NCBI GenBank assembly: GCA_012064415.1
Contig: SSNU01000250.1
Location: forward strand, 1-60,564
Direction of reading: 5' to 3'
Origin: Gyrodactylus bullatarudis
Taxonomy: Eukaryota > Platyhelminthes > Monogenea > Gyrodactylidea > Gyrodactylidae
DNA: 60,564 nt
Below the pieces are notes generated by a model, which saw only the letters and a program-made list of their open reading frames with translations, did not search any database and was not told where the DNA came from. Numbering within the stretch: position 1 is the stretch's first letter; each line of letters begins with the position of its first letter. The position numbers and the translations under genes were made by a program. Below, in pieces: positions 21,236 to 30,424 of this stretch.

Positions 21236-21600
21236 TAACATTGTCTTTTAGCTGCACCCCATATTGACTCTATTCGGTTCGTGTGAAAACCTGATGGGTT
21301 GACAAATCTGTACTTGTGACATACAGTTTGATGTCTATATCCTTCTTGATGAAAGGCGGGCATACTACTTGAATTCATCGTAGAATATCGTTGAACCAGG
21401 CAATAATTTTTCTTGGTAATCTTGAATAAAGTCACTTTTGAACGATTTTTCACAGTCTGAATGAAACATTGACCTCTACCGTCAACACATCCAAAGACCC
21501 ACGCCGATTCACACTTGATTTTTCGGCCGCGTCTATACTTACGGCGAACGAATGGTAGACTGGCTGAAAACATCTCGAACGAAATTCCTCCAATCCATTT
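21236..21600 (-). pseudogene. Merlin-type transposase fragment, catalytically dead
   Basis: The minus-strand frame shares FVRRKYRRGRK, SAWVFGCVDGRGQCFIQTVK, GYRHQTVCHKYRFVN and FHTNRIESIWGAAKRQ with the intact transposase at 17427-18452. The position of the first aspartate reads SASLPFV, and that of the second reads YSTMNSS, so both are lost; only the final glutamate is kept. The frame itself is open through these changes. The N-terminus is replaced at 21603-21650 by unrelated sequence that is inverted-repeated just beyond. Confidence 0.75.
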
Positions 21601-21602
21601 GA

Positions 21603-21714
21603 TAAATTTTCTATTCCAAAAAAAGTCGAGCTTCTTAAGTAAACCGGTAATTTGATCAGCAGGTTTACTCAAGAAGCTCGACTTTTTCATTAAATGGAAT
21701 GAAAAATTTATCAA
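21603..21714. repeat. Inverted duplication junction
   Basis: AAGTCGAGCTTCTTAAGTAA at 21624-21643 is matched in inverse by GTTTACTCAAGAAGCTCGAC at 21662-21681, with flanking complementarity out to TTTGATAAATTTT and AAAATTTATCAAA. Both arms encode GLLKKLDFF, W, N and KFIK, so a coding segment was duplicated in inverted orientation next to the dead Merlin gene. Confidence 0.65.
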
Positions 21715-21932
21715 AAATCAGAAACTCATCGAATTTTATGAAGATTGCTTACACAACAAATCTTATCCTACAAACATATGGCGCTGTATTGCCGAATCAA
21801 GTAGAACTCCAAGTGGAGACAAGGCGACAGAAAAAGTAAGGGAATGGAACTTAAATCTTATAAATATGGCTGAATCTTTTAAATCAAAAGCGAATATCAA
21901 TCTCAATTTTCTTTTAAAAAAGGTTCAATAAA
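21655..21932 (+). pseudogene. Coding fragment of an unknown element
   Basis: Open frame without a start: GLLKKLDFFIKWNEKFIKNQ, KLIEFYEDCLHNKSYPTNIW, SSRTPSGDKATEKVREWN and ending FLLKKVQ. Charged, helical composition suggests a real protein. The layout recalls the region before the RT of Penelope-like elements, but this is weak. Similar-quality frames continue to about 22017 and, after the piggyBac-type MITE, at 22558-22764, so the MITE may have split one decayed gene. Confidence 0.35.
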
Positions 21933-22017
21933 ATGAAGTTCTCGACTCAATAATCTCTGTTAGTCAAGTTATGGCAAAGGTTAAAGTACAAAAAGATTGG
22001 AAAGAAATTCGAATGTA

Positions 22018-22547
22018 TTAACCCTTCATGTCCCATTGTTCCACCAGTGGAACACATCCCTTTCTCAAGCGATAATTATAACTGAAAGATACCTAAAACA
22101 CATTGTTTATCCCTCATTAGAAAGGAAATTTATTAAGCTACAAAATCATGTATAATTCATAAAGATAGCTTTTCACTGATGCACACCATAGTTACTTGAA
22201 GAAGGGTAATTTTTTGAAAATTTTGTCAAATATTTGAAAAATATTTAGAGCCTTTTTTTGAAAACCTATTTGCTGAAGTCTTAGAAAAAAATAAAATAGC
22301 TTTCTATCGTGAAACAATAGCCGTAGATTTCAAATATGCAATGACTTGCTCGATATCTCTTATAGTTTAGAAGATATTTGGTTTTAGAGCCAAAAAATGC
22401 CAATTTTAACCTCTATTATCTTTGAAATGATAAGTCGGCTTTCAAAAAGGAATTTAGATTCGGAATCAGCGTAAATATTAGTTAGTTAGGTTGCAAATTT
22501 TCTCATTTGTGTGATGAAAAAAAATAATTTGGGACCTGAAGGGTTAA
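22018..22547. repeat. piggyBac-type MITE, 522 bp, TTAA target duplication
   Basis: Ends are TTAA-CCCTTCATGTCCC and GGGACCTGAAGGG-TTAA, matching at 12 of 13 positions. Just inside the left end is a perfect palindrome, TGTTCCAC-CA-GTGGAACA. TTAA flanks with CCC tips and subterminal palindromes are typical of piggyBac-superfamily elements. No coding capacity. Confidence 0.8.
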
Positions 22548-22557
22548 TTTTGGTATA

Positions 22558-22764
22558 ATGTCCAGAAAAACTCTTCCAGACTCCATTTTTAACTCTACAG
22601 ATTTAAACCATGTTAAACCAATGAGTCTACCAAAACCGAGAGAGAAGAAAACAAGCAGGTTCACAACCCCCTCCAATGAAAAGAAGATGGGAAGAGACAG
22701 AAACGAACCAACAGATTACCAAGTTCTTCGTTGCAACACAATATCAAACCCTAATTATCCCTAA
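22558..22764 (+). CDS. Hypothetical 68-residue ORF, polar and basic
   Basis: The product MSRKTLPDSIFNSTDLNHVK continues with KPREKKTSRFTTP and NEKKMGRDRNEPTDYQVLRC. Composition is unlike the AT-driven noise around it, which suggests a real or recently real coding stretch. It begins 11 bp past the piggyBac-type MITE, and the upstream frame is on the MITE's other side, so it is likely the tail of an interrupted gene. No family recognised. Confidence 0.3.
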   Translation: MSRKTLPDSIFNSTDLNHVKPMSLPKPREKKTSRFTTPSNEKKMGRDRNEPTDYQVLRCNTISNPNYP

Positions 22765-23330
22765 TTATTAGAGTATTTGTATGTGAAAACGACAAAGAAA
22801 AATTTTGTAATAATTATAATTATTACTTGTATGGTACAAATTTAAAATAATTATAATTAATATTTCTTACATTAATTTCTCTGACCTGGTAACAGGGAAG
22901 AGCCAATTGTAAAACTATTAAAATTTGGACCAATAAGGCCATCTCTTTCAAATTTGTTAAACCTGTATTTATATGGCATGTATCAAACTGATGAGAATGC
23001 CCGAAAAAGAGACCTTTATTTGTGAAACAATCTGGCATCTTCTTACTTTGCTCAAATTTCATATGTCATCGGTAGCTAAGCTCAAAACCAATCTCGAAGA
23101 ACACTTAACTCAGTTGAATAAATTTTGTAAAAAAGTGCCGATAAAAACAAATTATGCATCTGAAATAAGAGCTTATTTTAAATAACGGTTATATTTTTAC
23201 TTATTAAAATATCGTTTAACTCTTAATAATGAATTTTCAAAGCTTCTTTTAAGTAATTACAGGATTAACCACAATAAAAAACCTACATTCCAAGAGTTCG
23301 TAAATCATAGTTTGGTATTTTTAGCTTGAA
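22765..23330. other. AT-rich DNA with a weak coding-like frame
   Basis: A 70-codon plus-strand frame (22973-23185), including KLKTNLEEHLTQLNKFCKK and VPIKTNYASEIRAYF, looks helical and protein-like, but neither a start context nor a family could be assigned. It may belong to the same decayed element as 21655-22764. Confidence 0.25.
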
Positions 23331-23617
23331 TAATTTTTTTTTTGAAATCATAACATTTATTAAAGAGATTAAATTTAACATATAGAATCTGATATACATA
23401 AAAAAATGAGTTCATATAAGTTTTTAATATAATGACAGACCCAACCAAAAGAGCTTCAGATCACTGAAAAAATTATAGCTCCGGATCAAAATCTAAATTG
23501 GCACAAATGAATCACAAGCTTAGACAGTCAGGTCAGTCATCAACTCAACCATTGTCCATATAGAATACAAGGTTAAATTTTAAAGGAAAAGGTTTCTGTA
23601 AAAAAATGGGGATCTTA

Positions 23618-24899
23618 TTAAGCTAGATGATTATTCGAATAAATAAGAGTTTTCGAATAATCTATTTTGGATCTGATAAATTTTATAATACATTTAAGAT
23701 CATTAAAGTTTTCACATTCTGATAGTTTAAAAACGGAATCAAGAAAACGAAAATGAGCGAGAAGAGGGTGATTGGAGAAAGAGGGCTTACGTAGAGAGTA
23801 GTTATTATTATGTGTATCAGCATGAGTTGAGAACATCTTTATAATAACAGCAGCCCTTCTGATCCATATGGGTTCTAGCCTAGAGATTGCAATTAAGGAG
23901 TTGTAAGAATCGAACCAAGGGAAAAGCGCGTGAAGAAAACGATATTGTATCTGTTCAATTTTAAGGGAATTGGCATTAGATATTTCCGGTATTAAAGGGG
24001 CAGGGCAAGACAAAAGTTTTGAAGGCTAATATTTTTAAGTCTGGTGAAGAGGTGAACCTGTTAATCATATATAACAGAGAGTTTACCAAACCCTTTTTAG
24101 AGAGAGGAGAGATACTTAATGAGGAATTAATTTCAAAACCAAGGTCCGTAGTAGATTCCACTATATTGCCTGGAAGATGAAGATTTGAAAGAAATGAGGA
24201 TGGAAGCACTTTTGGAAAAAGCAGTTTGCATTTGGATCTATTTATCTCAAGACCCATTTTGGAAAGATTCAGCTGGAAAGATTCAGCCTAAGAGAGTTAA
24301 AATAGTGATTAATCTTAAGAATGTCAAGCACATTGTTTACAGGGTAGACAAATTTAAGGTCGTCTGCATATTTGAATAATTTACCTAAGTAAAGGCAGAA
24401 GGCAATTGAATATCTGCGATACAGATATTGAAGAGAAGTGGACCCCATTCTGTAAACATTTATTTAAAAAATTGGCTAACGAAATCAAGAAACAATCTGG
24501 AAGAGAACCAATGAGTTTAAGAGAATTATGGTTAACGTCTTTTCTTGATTGAGATTTAGATTCGTCAATTGTTCTCCTAATAAAGCTAGCAGTAAGAAAG
24601 GGTGGAGAGGAGGAAGAGGGCAAAAAGCTAATATCTTCGAAGGGATTGAAAAGTGATACAAAGTGATCATTGAGAGCTTCACAAAAAGCTTTATCATTGA
24701 GCTCAGAGAAATTACTTATAGAGGAATTTCGATTAAGGTTGAGAAGTTTCTTAAATTTGGACCAGCCATTTCCAGGAGAAAATTTCAAATCACGGGCTAA
24801 GAGATTTTCAAATGATTCAAGACAAACTAGGTTCAGATCCTCAATACAGTCTAATTTTTTACAGAAGTTAATTGTTTCGCGGGTTGAGTTAGCGATCAT
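23618..24899 (-). pseudogene. Retrotransposon RT and C-terminal region, deleted
   Basis: The frame from 24899 encodes the linker (SPGNGWSKFKKLLNLNRNS and TASFIRRTIDESKSQSRKD) and stops at about 24381. Directly behind it, in another frame, comes LGKLFKYADDLKFVYPVNN, the RT box with two catalytic aspartates. The fingers and the upstream half of the palm, normally some 150 residues, are missing between them. The C-terminal part (24257-23618, again shifted) has GLEINRSKCKLLFP, IEQIQYRFLHALFPWFDSYN, LEPIWIRRAAVIIK and finally IRSKIDYSKTLIYS. That last block is the signature shared by all copies in the window. Confidence 0.8.
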
Positions 24900-25649
24900 A
24901 TAGTTGAATATGAACGAATTGAATTCATTATTGACAAAAAGGAAATCCTTATATCTCCAATAGAGAAAGGAAAGTCTCTTGAAATCAAAGTTTTCTTTTT
25001 ATTAGAGTAGAACTTTGCTTGGGATGAAAGAGGGGTTGAGTGAATATAAATAAGATTATGATCCGAAAAGTTTACCGGTTTTACTTTGATAGTGTAAAAA
25101 GAGTTAGTAAAAACCAAATCAAGAATGTTATTAAGGCGAGTTGGGGTGTTAACTATTTGTTTAAGTTTAAGGGAATTCAATAATTTGTCAAGGTCAACTG
25201 GAATTACAGGAGAATTATGAGAGGTCGAGAAATTGAAATCACCTAGAATTGTGAGATGAGATGAAAATTCATGAGTCATAGAAGAAATCGAAGCGGAAAG
25301 CTCAGAGTCATCAATTTGATATTTGCTACCAAGAGGTGGACGATAGATTAAAACGAAGGTGTGTAGATCCATTGAGAAGAATATTGATTGAGATAATTTG
25401 GATGGGATCGGTTAAAGTCTTAAAGGAGAGAATTTTGATAGAGTCATGGATAAACAATCCAACACCACCACCAGGGAAAAATTCTCTATCAGCTCTTAAA
25501 ATCTTATAATTTTCAATATGCAACATTGAGTCATTTTTATCAGGTTTTAACCAAGTTTCAGTCATAAAGAATATAAGAGGCTTATAAGAAGAGATTATAT
25601 TAGAAATATGAAAAAATGAGAATTTAGAGAACAGAGACCTTATATTCAA
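24896..25649 (-). pseudogene. Retrotransposon endonuclease domain
   Basis: Apurinic-type endonuclease domain that nicks the target. In order: NIRSLFSKF, MTETWLKPD, ILRADREFFPGGGVGLFIHD, then after a frameshift near 25372 LIYRPPLGSK, LTILGDFNFS, NTPTRLNNILDLVFTN and FSDHNLIYIH. The GDFN and SDH motifs hold catalytic residues and are intact. The frameshift between the two halves prevents a single product. Confidence 0.8.
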
Positions 25650-25760
25650 TAAAGGAAGGAATTGAGATTTTTTGAGATGTCGAATACAAAAGATTGTACA
25701 GAGTCATCAAACATATGTCCATGGTTAGCAAGCACTTTGGGAGGCAAAGAAAGGTGACGC

Positions 25761-26545
25761 TTCCTTGGGAAAGTTGGAGATCCTGAGAATGAATGATCCT
25801 AATTCTTGAAAACTCGCGATATCCCTACAGAGATATCTTACATTTAACTTAAAGCAAATCTCAAGGTTGATGAAAAATATCAGAAGTTCTGCAGAAACTG
25901 TTATTTTTGATATTTTGATTTTAAAAATATATGCTTCCTCGATTACTGAATTTAACTTTTGCTATTTTGCAGCAAACACTTGATAATTTAAATGATAATA
26001 AACTATTTTGGCGAGTTAAAATTAATCGTGAAAATTTTTTTCAATTACTACTAAGCGTATACCGATATATTAAATCTAAGTTAATACACAATAATAAATC
26101 TTCTAATTAAACTATTGAAATTATTAGCCTAGTTTCCCCCTTCATTGATTTGGCTCACAAAATAACACACATAAGAAAGACAATAAAATTGAAGATAAAA
26201 TTGAAAATAGTTGAAGATTACATGAGTATTTTTTCTAAACACAGTTATAGTTTGTATAAGTTAACAAAGAATTTCTCTTTCATCCACAATGGATTCTAAA
26301 GGTATTTTAATTCTTATCTACAGGGTTTTTGTAAAAAATAGAAAAATTGAAGCAGTATGATTTTCTTGTATGAGATGTCTCGTTTGAAAATGTACTTCTT
26401 TAAATGATCACTGGATCTTGTCTCCATATTGTACGTTCTGTGTATGGAACTCCACAAGTGAATTGAAATTCAAAAATTCAATAGAGTCTTCTCATCTGTT
26501 TAAAGTGGACTCTTATGAATCCTAACTAAATAAAAAGAAGAATAA
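25761..26545. other. AT-rich DNA, nothing recognised
   Basis: No gene or repeat boundary was identified on either strand. Confidence 0.45.
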
Positions 26546-26712
26546 TTCCGGGTTCTATCATTATCTCTGACGAACACAAATCTTACATAAACTCAGTCAA
26601 GAGGGATACGAGCATAAGACAGTGTGTCATAAGTATGAGTTTGTGAATAGAGAAAGATATCATACCAACCGTATTGAGTCCAAATAGAGAGCAGCCAAGC
26701 CACTGGAAATAT
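26546..26712 (+). pseudogene. Merlin-type transposase fragment, third copy
   Basis: Reads GSIIISDEHKSYINSV, a frameshift, then GYEHKTVCHKYEFVNRERYH and TNRIESK, a stop, and RAAKPLEI. It therefore keeps the second aspartate (SDE) and the final glutamate (NRIES) of the family triad but is broken by a frameshift and a stop. It is more like the fragment at 21236-21600 (HTNRIES) than the intact element (NTNRIEA). No terminal repeats were recognised. Confidence 0.7.
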
Positions 26713-27411
26713 CCGTAATAAAAGGAAAAATTTATTAAATAGTTATCTGATGATGTATTTATTCCGCAGAAACAGTCCTGATAATATTTTTCGGGCCCCC
26801 TCCATGCAATTTCAGAAATTTATACTTTTCAATAAATATATTTATGCTCCAATAGAACTTTCTTTTCAAATCTTTGATTGACCAAGATAAGCATTTCGAA
26901 AATAAATAGAATAACTAAGATATTAGTTATTGTTAATTTATTTTTCATTTTTACTCGTGAGTAGTGATGCGATTTTATTTTAAATCATGGTGTCCATAAA
27001 GTAGAGTTTAGCCGCAAATATTTCAAAAAGTTGAAATTTTCATATTTCGATGAACTGAATTACGATGGGCTTAAGTTTGGAAAAATTTGGGGCTAAATCT
27101 GAGAAATAATTTCTAGAATGGGGCTAGCTTTAGGATTATTCCCACTTTGGGACTACTTTTAGAAATTTTCGAATAGATTTGGGGCTACTTTTTGAATTTA
27201 TGAAAACTTAGCATCTACTTTTGAGATTAACCCATTAATCATAGAGTTCTTTCTTAATCGAACACAGCCAAAATCTTGATGAAAATTCATCATCGCATTA
27301 AATGCTGGTTGCTCTATCGATTGATCTTTTCCCTAGAGGTCTAGCATATTTTCCATTGTAACACAAATTGTGAATTATTCACAATAAAAATAGCTATTCT
27401 CGATGAATTAA
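26713..27411. other. AT-rich DNA with a degenerate GGGGCTA-type repeat
   Basis: Between about 27080 and 27220 the words TTTGGGGCTAAAT, ATGGGGCTAGCTT, TTGGGACTACTTTT and TTGGGGCTACTTTT recur at intervals of about 35-50 bp, forming a decayed tandem array. The rest holds nothing recognised. Confidence 0.5.
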
Positions 27412-28086
27412 GGAATTTTATGATTTTGACAAAAATCTCATTTTTTCATCAAAGTATCGAATTTTTGAAAAAAATTTTGATAACTTATTTAAAATGTACT
27501 TTTACTAATTTGAGAAAAAATTTTGAAGAAAAAAAAGTTTTTTTGGAAAATTTTAGTGACATTTTAAAATTCGAGATGGCGCGATTTTTTAATTTTTTTA
27601 AACTTGAAAATTTTTGTTGATTTCAAGGTCTGAAACGAATCAAACGTTATTTTTCAGGATCACCATTAGACAAAGAAAATATTTACTCTTATTAATTTTT
27701 CTAAGAAACCCGTCATTTTGAAATGATCTTCGATCAGCCTAGTTAATCAATTTCCAAGCAGTAAAAATTGGAAGTAGACTTTCGCACGTAAATAGTGTTT
27801 TTATCCAAAAAATTAATAAGAGTAAATATTTTCTTTGTCTAATGATGATCCTGAAAAAAAACGCTTGATTCGTTTCAGACCTTGAAATCAAGAAAAAATT
27901 TTCAAAGTTTAAAAAAAATTAAAAAATCGCGCCATCTCGAATTTTAAAATGTCTCTAAAATTTTCCAAAAAAGATTTTTTTTTCAAAATTTTTTCTCAAA
28001 TTAGTAAAAGTGTACTTTTTAAATCAGTTATCAATAATTCGATACCTTGATGAAAAAATGAGATTTTTGTCAAAATCATAAATTCC
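27412..28086. repeat. Foldback element E, about 290-bp arms
   Basis: Left end GGAATTTTATGATTTTGAC, right end its near-complement. Long complementary arms include AAAATTCGAGATGGCGCGAT, and a spacer of about 100 bp lies around 27700-27800. The arm/spacer boundary has CAGGATCACCATTAGACAAA, a word with close relatives in the foldback elements at 3249, 33433 and 36122, which links them into one superfamily. Confidence 0.85.
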
Positions 28087-28973
28087 CAAATAGCTGTACT
28101 ATGGTCAAAGAATAAACTCTTCCTCCTTGTTTATGTTAAAATATAGACCCCATTTTCCATGCAATGGTTAAAGACGTTTTCCCAAAGCAATAAACTTTTT
28201 AGAAAAAAATGAGCTAAAATTCAATACTTCAGCAGTTTTAAGGGGAGAGTAAAACGCATGAGACAACCTGGAGAGTTAAGAGAAGACCTCAAAAGAAGAG
28301 TAAGTATCCTCCTCAATCAAGATCAGATGCTGACAATGAGGGGATACTACCGATCTATGAGGAGATACGTCGAGAGGGCAATGAATTATAATTCATAATT
28401 ATGAAGATTTTTAATTTTAAAATAAATTATTTTATTTAATAACTAATCTTGCTACATTCATAATAATGTATTAGGATATAAATTCTTGATTTAGAATAAA
28501 AGGCCCAAGTTTGATGCCTTAAGATTGAGTATTAGCATATGAATTAGATGTAATGAACATAAGATTTAAGTCAAATGACTTAGTTTAGTACTGTTTCGTG
28601 AAAAGTTGTATTGAGTTAGATACATATATGTTGATAATTTGATAAAAAGGTTAAATACAAAAATTTCCTACTTTTGAAAAGTAACTTTTCTAAGTAAATG
28701 CAATTTGAACAAAAGCTCAAATAATCTTTTCTTTTTGTTCGAATATATATTATTTGTCGATATTATGAAAAAAAAAGTTCAAAACTCACTTTTTTCTTAT
28801 CTAAATGTATAGAAATCACTTGCTGCATTCTGATTGGTCGAGATAAATAATCAGGGGGTTAATATTCGTGTTTCAATAAAAATAAGATGTTACAATAAAA
28901 ATATTTTTTCTGTAGTTTCAAAAATTCTCTATGTTAATTAATTAATTATATCTTCATGTCTAATTAAAAATCA
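28087..28973 (+). other. AT-rich DNA with one short protein-like ORF (28258-28398)
   Basis: A 46-residue frame starting at 28258 reads MRQPGELREDLKRRVSILLN, then LTMRGYYRSMRRYVERAMNY. It is strongly basic and GC-richer than its surroundings, and a consensus donor (GTAAGT at 28300) lies within it, so it could be a first exon or an element remnant. No family recognised. The remainder up to 28973 is featureless. Confidence 0.25.
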
Positions 28974-29400
28974 ATGATGAATTCTATCAAAAGTCGTTTC
29001 AGTGTCTTGATGAGAAAAACTATTTTTCATAGGAAAGATGAAGTGTGCGATTTCTCATACACCAAAACTGGAGAACAACTGTATTTACGAACAGGTTTGG
29101 ATTTTCTTTCGGATGGTGATAAATTTGAAAGAAGAGAAATATTGAGAAATGAGTATAAGATGATAGAAGAAGAAAAAGAAATAGAAAAATCGACATTAGA
29201 ATTATACAGGAAAGGCTTAATAGATGAAAAAATCTTGAGAAAGAACTCGATGCTGTCAAGACTTTATTTCTTCCCTAAAACACACAAAATAGATTGTGAA
29301 AATATTCCGGAAATTCTACCTATGAGACCAATATTGGATATGTCAGCAAGTCCGCAGCACAATTTAGCAAAATGGTTATTAGATATTCTGAAGCCAATTC
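28974..29400 (+). pseudogene. Penelope-like element reverse transcriptase fragment
   Basis: Encodes the start of a PLE-type RT. SRLYFFPKTHK, then ILPMRPILDMSASPQHNLAK, then WLLDILKPI follow the layout of the first RT motifs in Penelope elements: a lysine in 'PK-x-HK', 'RPI', and an S-x-(3-4)-NLAK-x-L helix. Upstream are charged helical segments (KMIEEEKEIEKSTLELYRK and GLIDEKILRKNS), the usual pre-RT part. The palm with its catalytic aspartates is missing, because at about 29400 the sequence passes directly into a foldback arm. The open frame accidentally continues another 65 codons to 29603. Confidence 0.7.
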
Positions 29401-29404
29401 ATAG

Positions 29405-29693
29405 CCATTTTAAGATGAATCCCAAATATCATCACTTGACTGCTTCAAAATCGAAATCAATAAAAAATTTTGGGTTCAAAATTCGAAAAAGTGGACATTT
29501 GGTGCATTCTCGAAATCCAAAAATCGGCCTAATTTTGGTCAGATGTAATTTTTTTGAATATCAACAACTTATTAGCTCATTCCATTTAGAATTCAAAAAA
29601 TAATTTTTTTCTTTGAATCCTGAGAAAAATTTCGAGATTTGTAAAAATAGTAAATTCTCATCTTCATGCCAATCAGGTTTAGTTGGTACAAGG
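29405..29693. repeat. Solo arm of the foldback family
   Basis: Matches the right arm of the element at 33433-34154 in order: AATCCCAAATATCA, GACTGCTTCAAAATCG, CGGCCTAATTTTGGTCAGAT, TTAGAATTCAAAAAAT and the tip AGTAAATTCTCATCTTCATG. No left arm is present nearby. Confidence 0.75.
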
Positions 29694-30298
29694 TTAATTT
29701 TAAAAAAAAACCTATTTTTTCCAAGAACTCGAAAATGAAGAAGATTTTTTGGAATTTGGATCATGCAGCCGACTTATACCAATTAGAGGAAAAGTATTGG
29801 AGCCAACTCAAAATTCGAATATTTTTCTTCTTAAAATATTTCTCATCAGATGGTAAATGAAAGTCCTATAATCTTATTCGTCTTCTTGGGGAAAAACTTT
29901 GGTATTTTGTATAAATCAGAGATTCCCAACCTCATATCAACCGCCTTTAGAAAAAATAGAAACAAGTTTTGACGTTAAATTCAATCGTTTTGTAGGACAT
30001 CTGTTATTCATAATTGAACTATTCTTCAAGCAAATATTCAAATTTATCCCCGCTGAGAGAAAAAAATATGGAATGGACTTGTGGTAATCCTACCTACCGA
30101 GTTGCATGAATTATGGGTCATTATTATTCGTATTTAGTTCTCAGTAGCTAATTTCTTTATTCAAATATACATTTTTCTACAACTTCAAAGAATTTACATA
30201 TCCACTGCTTTTATTGTCATTATACTGTTATAAATACTGGATTACATATATGAGAAGAAGATATCCTTCCTATTTCCTAAAGAGCGAAGAAGAAAATA
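29694..30298. other. AT-rich DNA, nothing recognised
   Basis: Two 60-codon frames here (29666-29860 and 29899-30087) have AT-driven composition and no support. Confidence 0.4.
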
Positions 30299-30424
30299 TT
30301 AATTTTCCATTTTACTTTCATCAACACGCATAAGAGGAAATTTGCCAACAGTTGGTGACCTCTGAGTTATATATATATTACCACCCTCTATAACATTGAG
30401 CACAGCTTGCCATAAAGGGCTCAT
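30299..30424 (-). CDS. Candidate terminal exon or short ORF, 41 residues
   Basis: The minus-strand frame reads MSPLWQAVLNVIEGGNIYIT, QRSPTVGKFPLMRVDESKM and a stop at 30299. The composition is balanced and clearly unlike the surrounding AT-driven frames. A TTATAG acceptor-like site inside it (before AGGGTGG) and a pyrimidine stretch upstream would allow it to be a last coding exon of a minus-strand gene whose other exons lie far away. No family recognised. Confidence 0.3.
   Translation of the reverse strand: MSPLWQAVLNVIEGGNIYITQRSPTVGKFPLMRVDESKMEN

Larger units (their letters stand above)
23331..25760 (-). mobile_element. Non-LTR retrotransposon with internal deletion
   Basis: Minus-strand element whose 3' end is a poly-A tract (read as T's at 23331-23342). 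From 5' to 3': endonuclease (25649-24896, one frameshift), pre-RT linker (24899-24381), a sharply shortened RT containing the YADD catalytic box (24359-24370), and the C-terminal region (24257-23618). The 5' end is not defined; coding similarity begins near 25680. Related truncated copies lie at 1-722, 47546-48233, 48287-48545, 53463-54680, 57145-57452 and 59906-60335. Confidence 0.8.

Noticed and set aside
24670..24903. 77-residue plus-strand ORF
   Set aside because: Antisense shadow of the retrotransposon RT linker.
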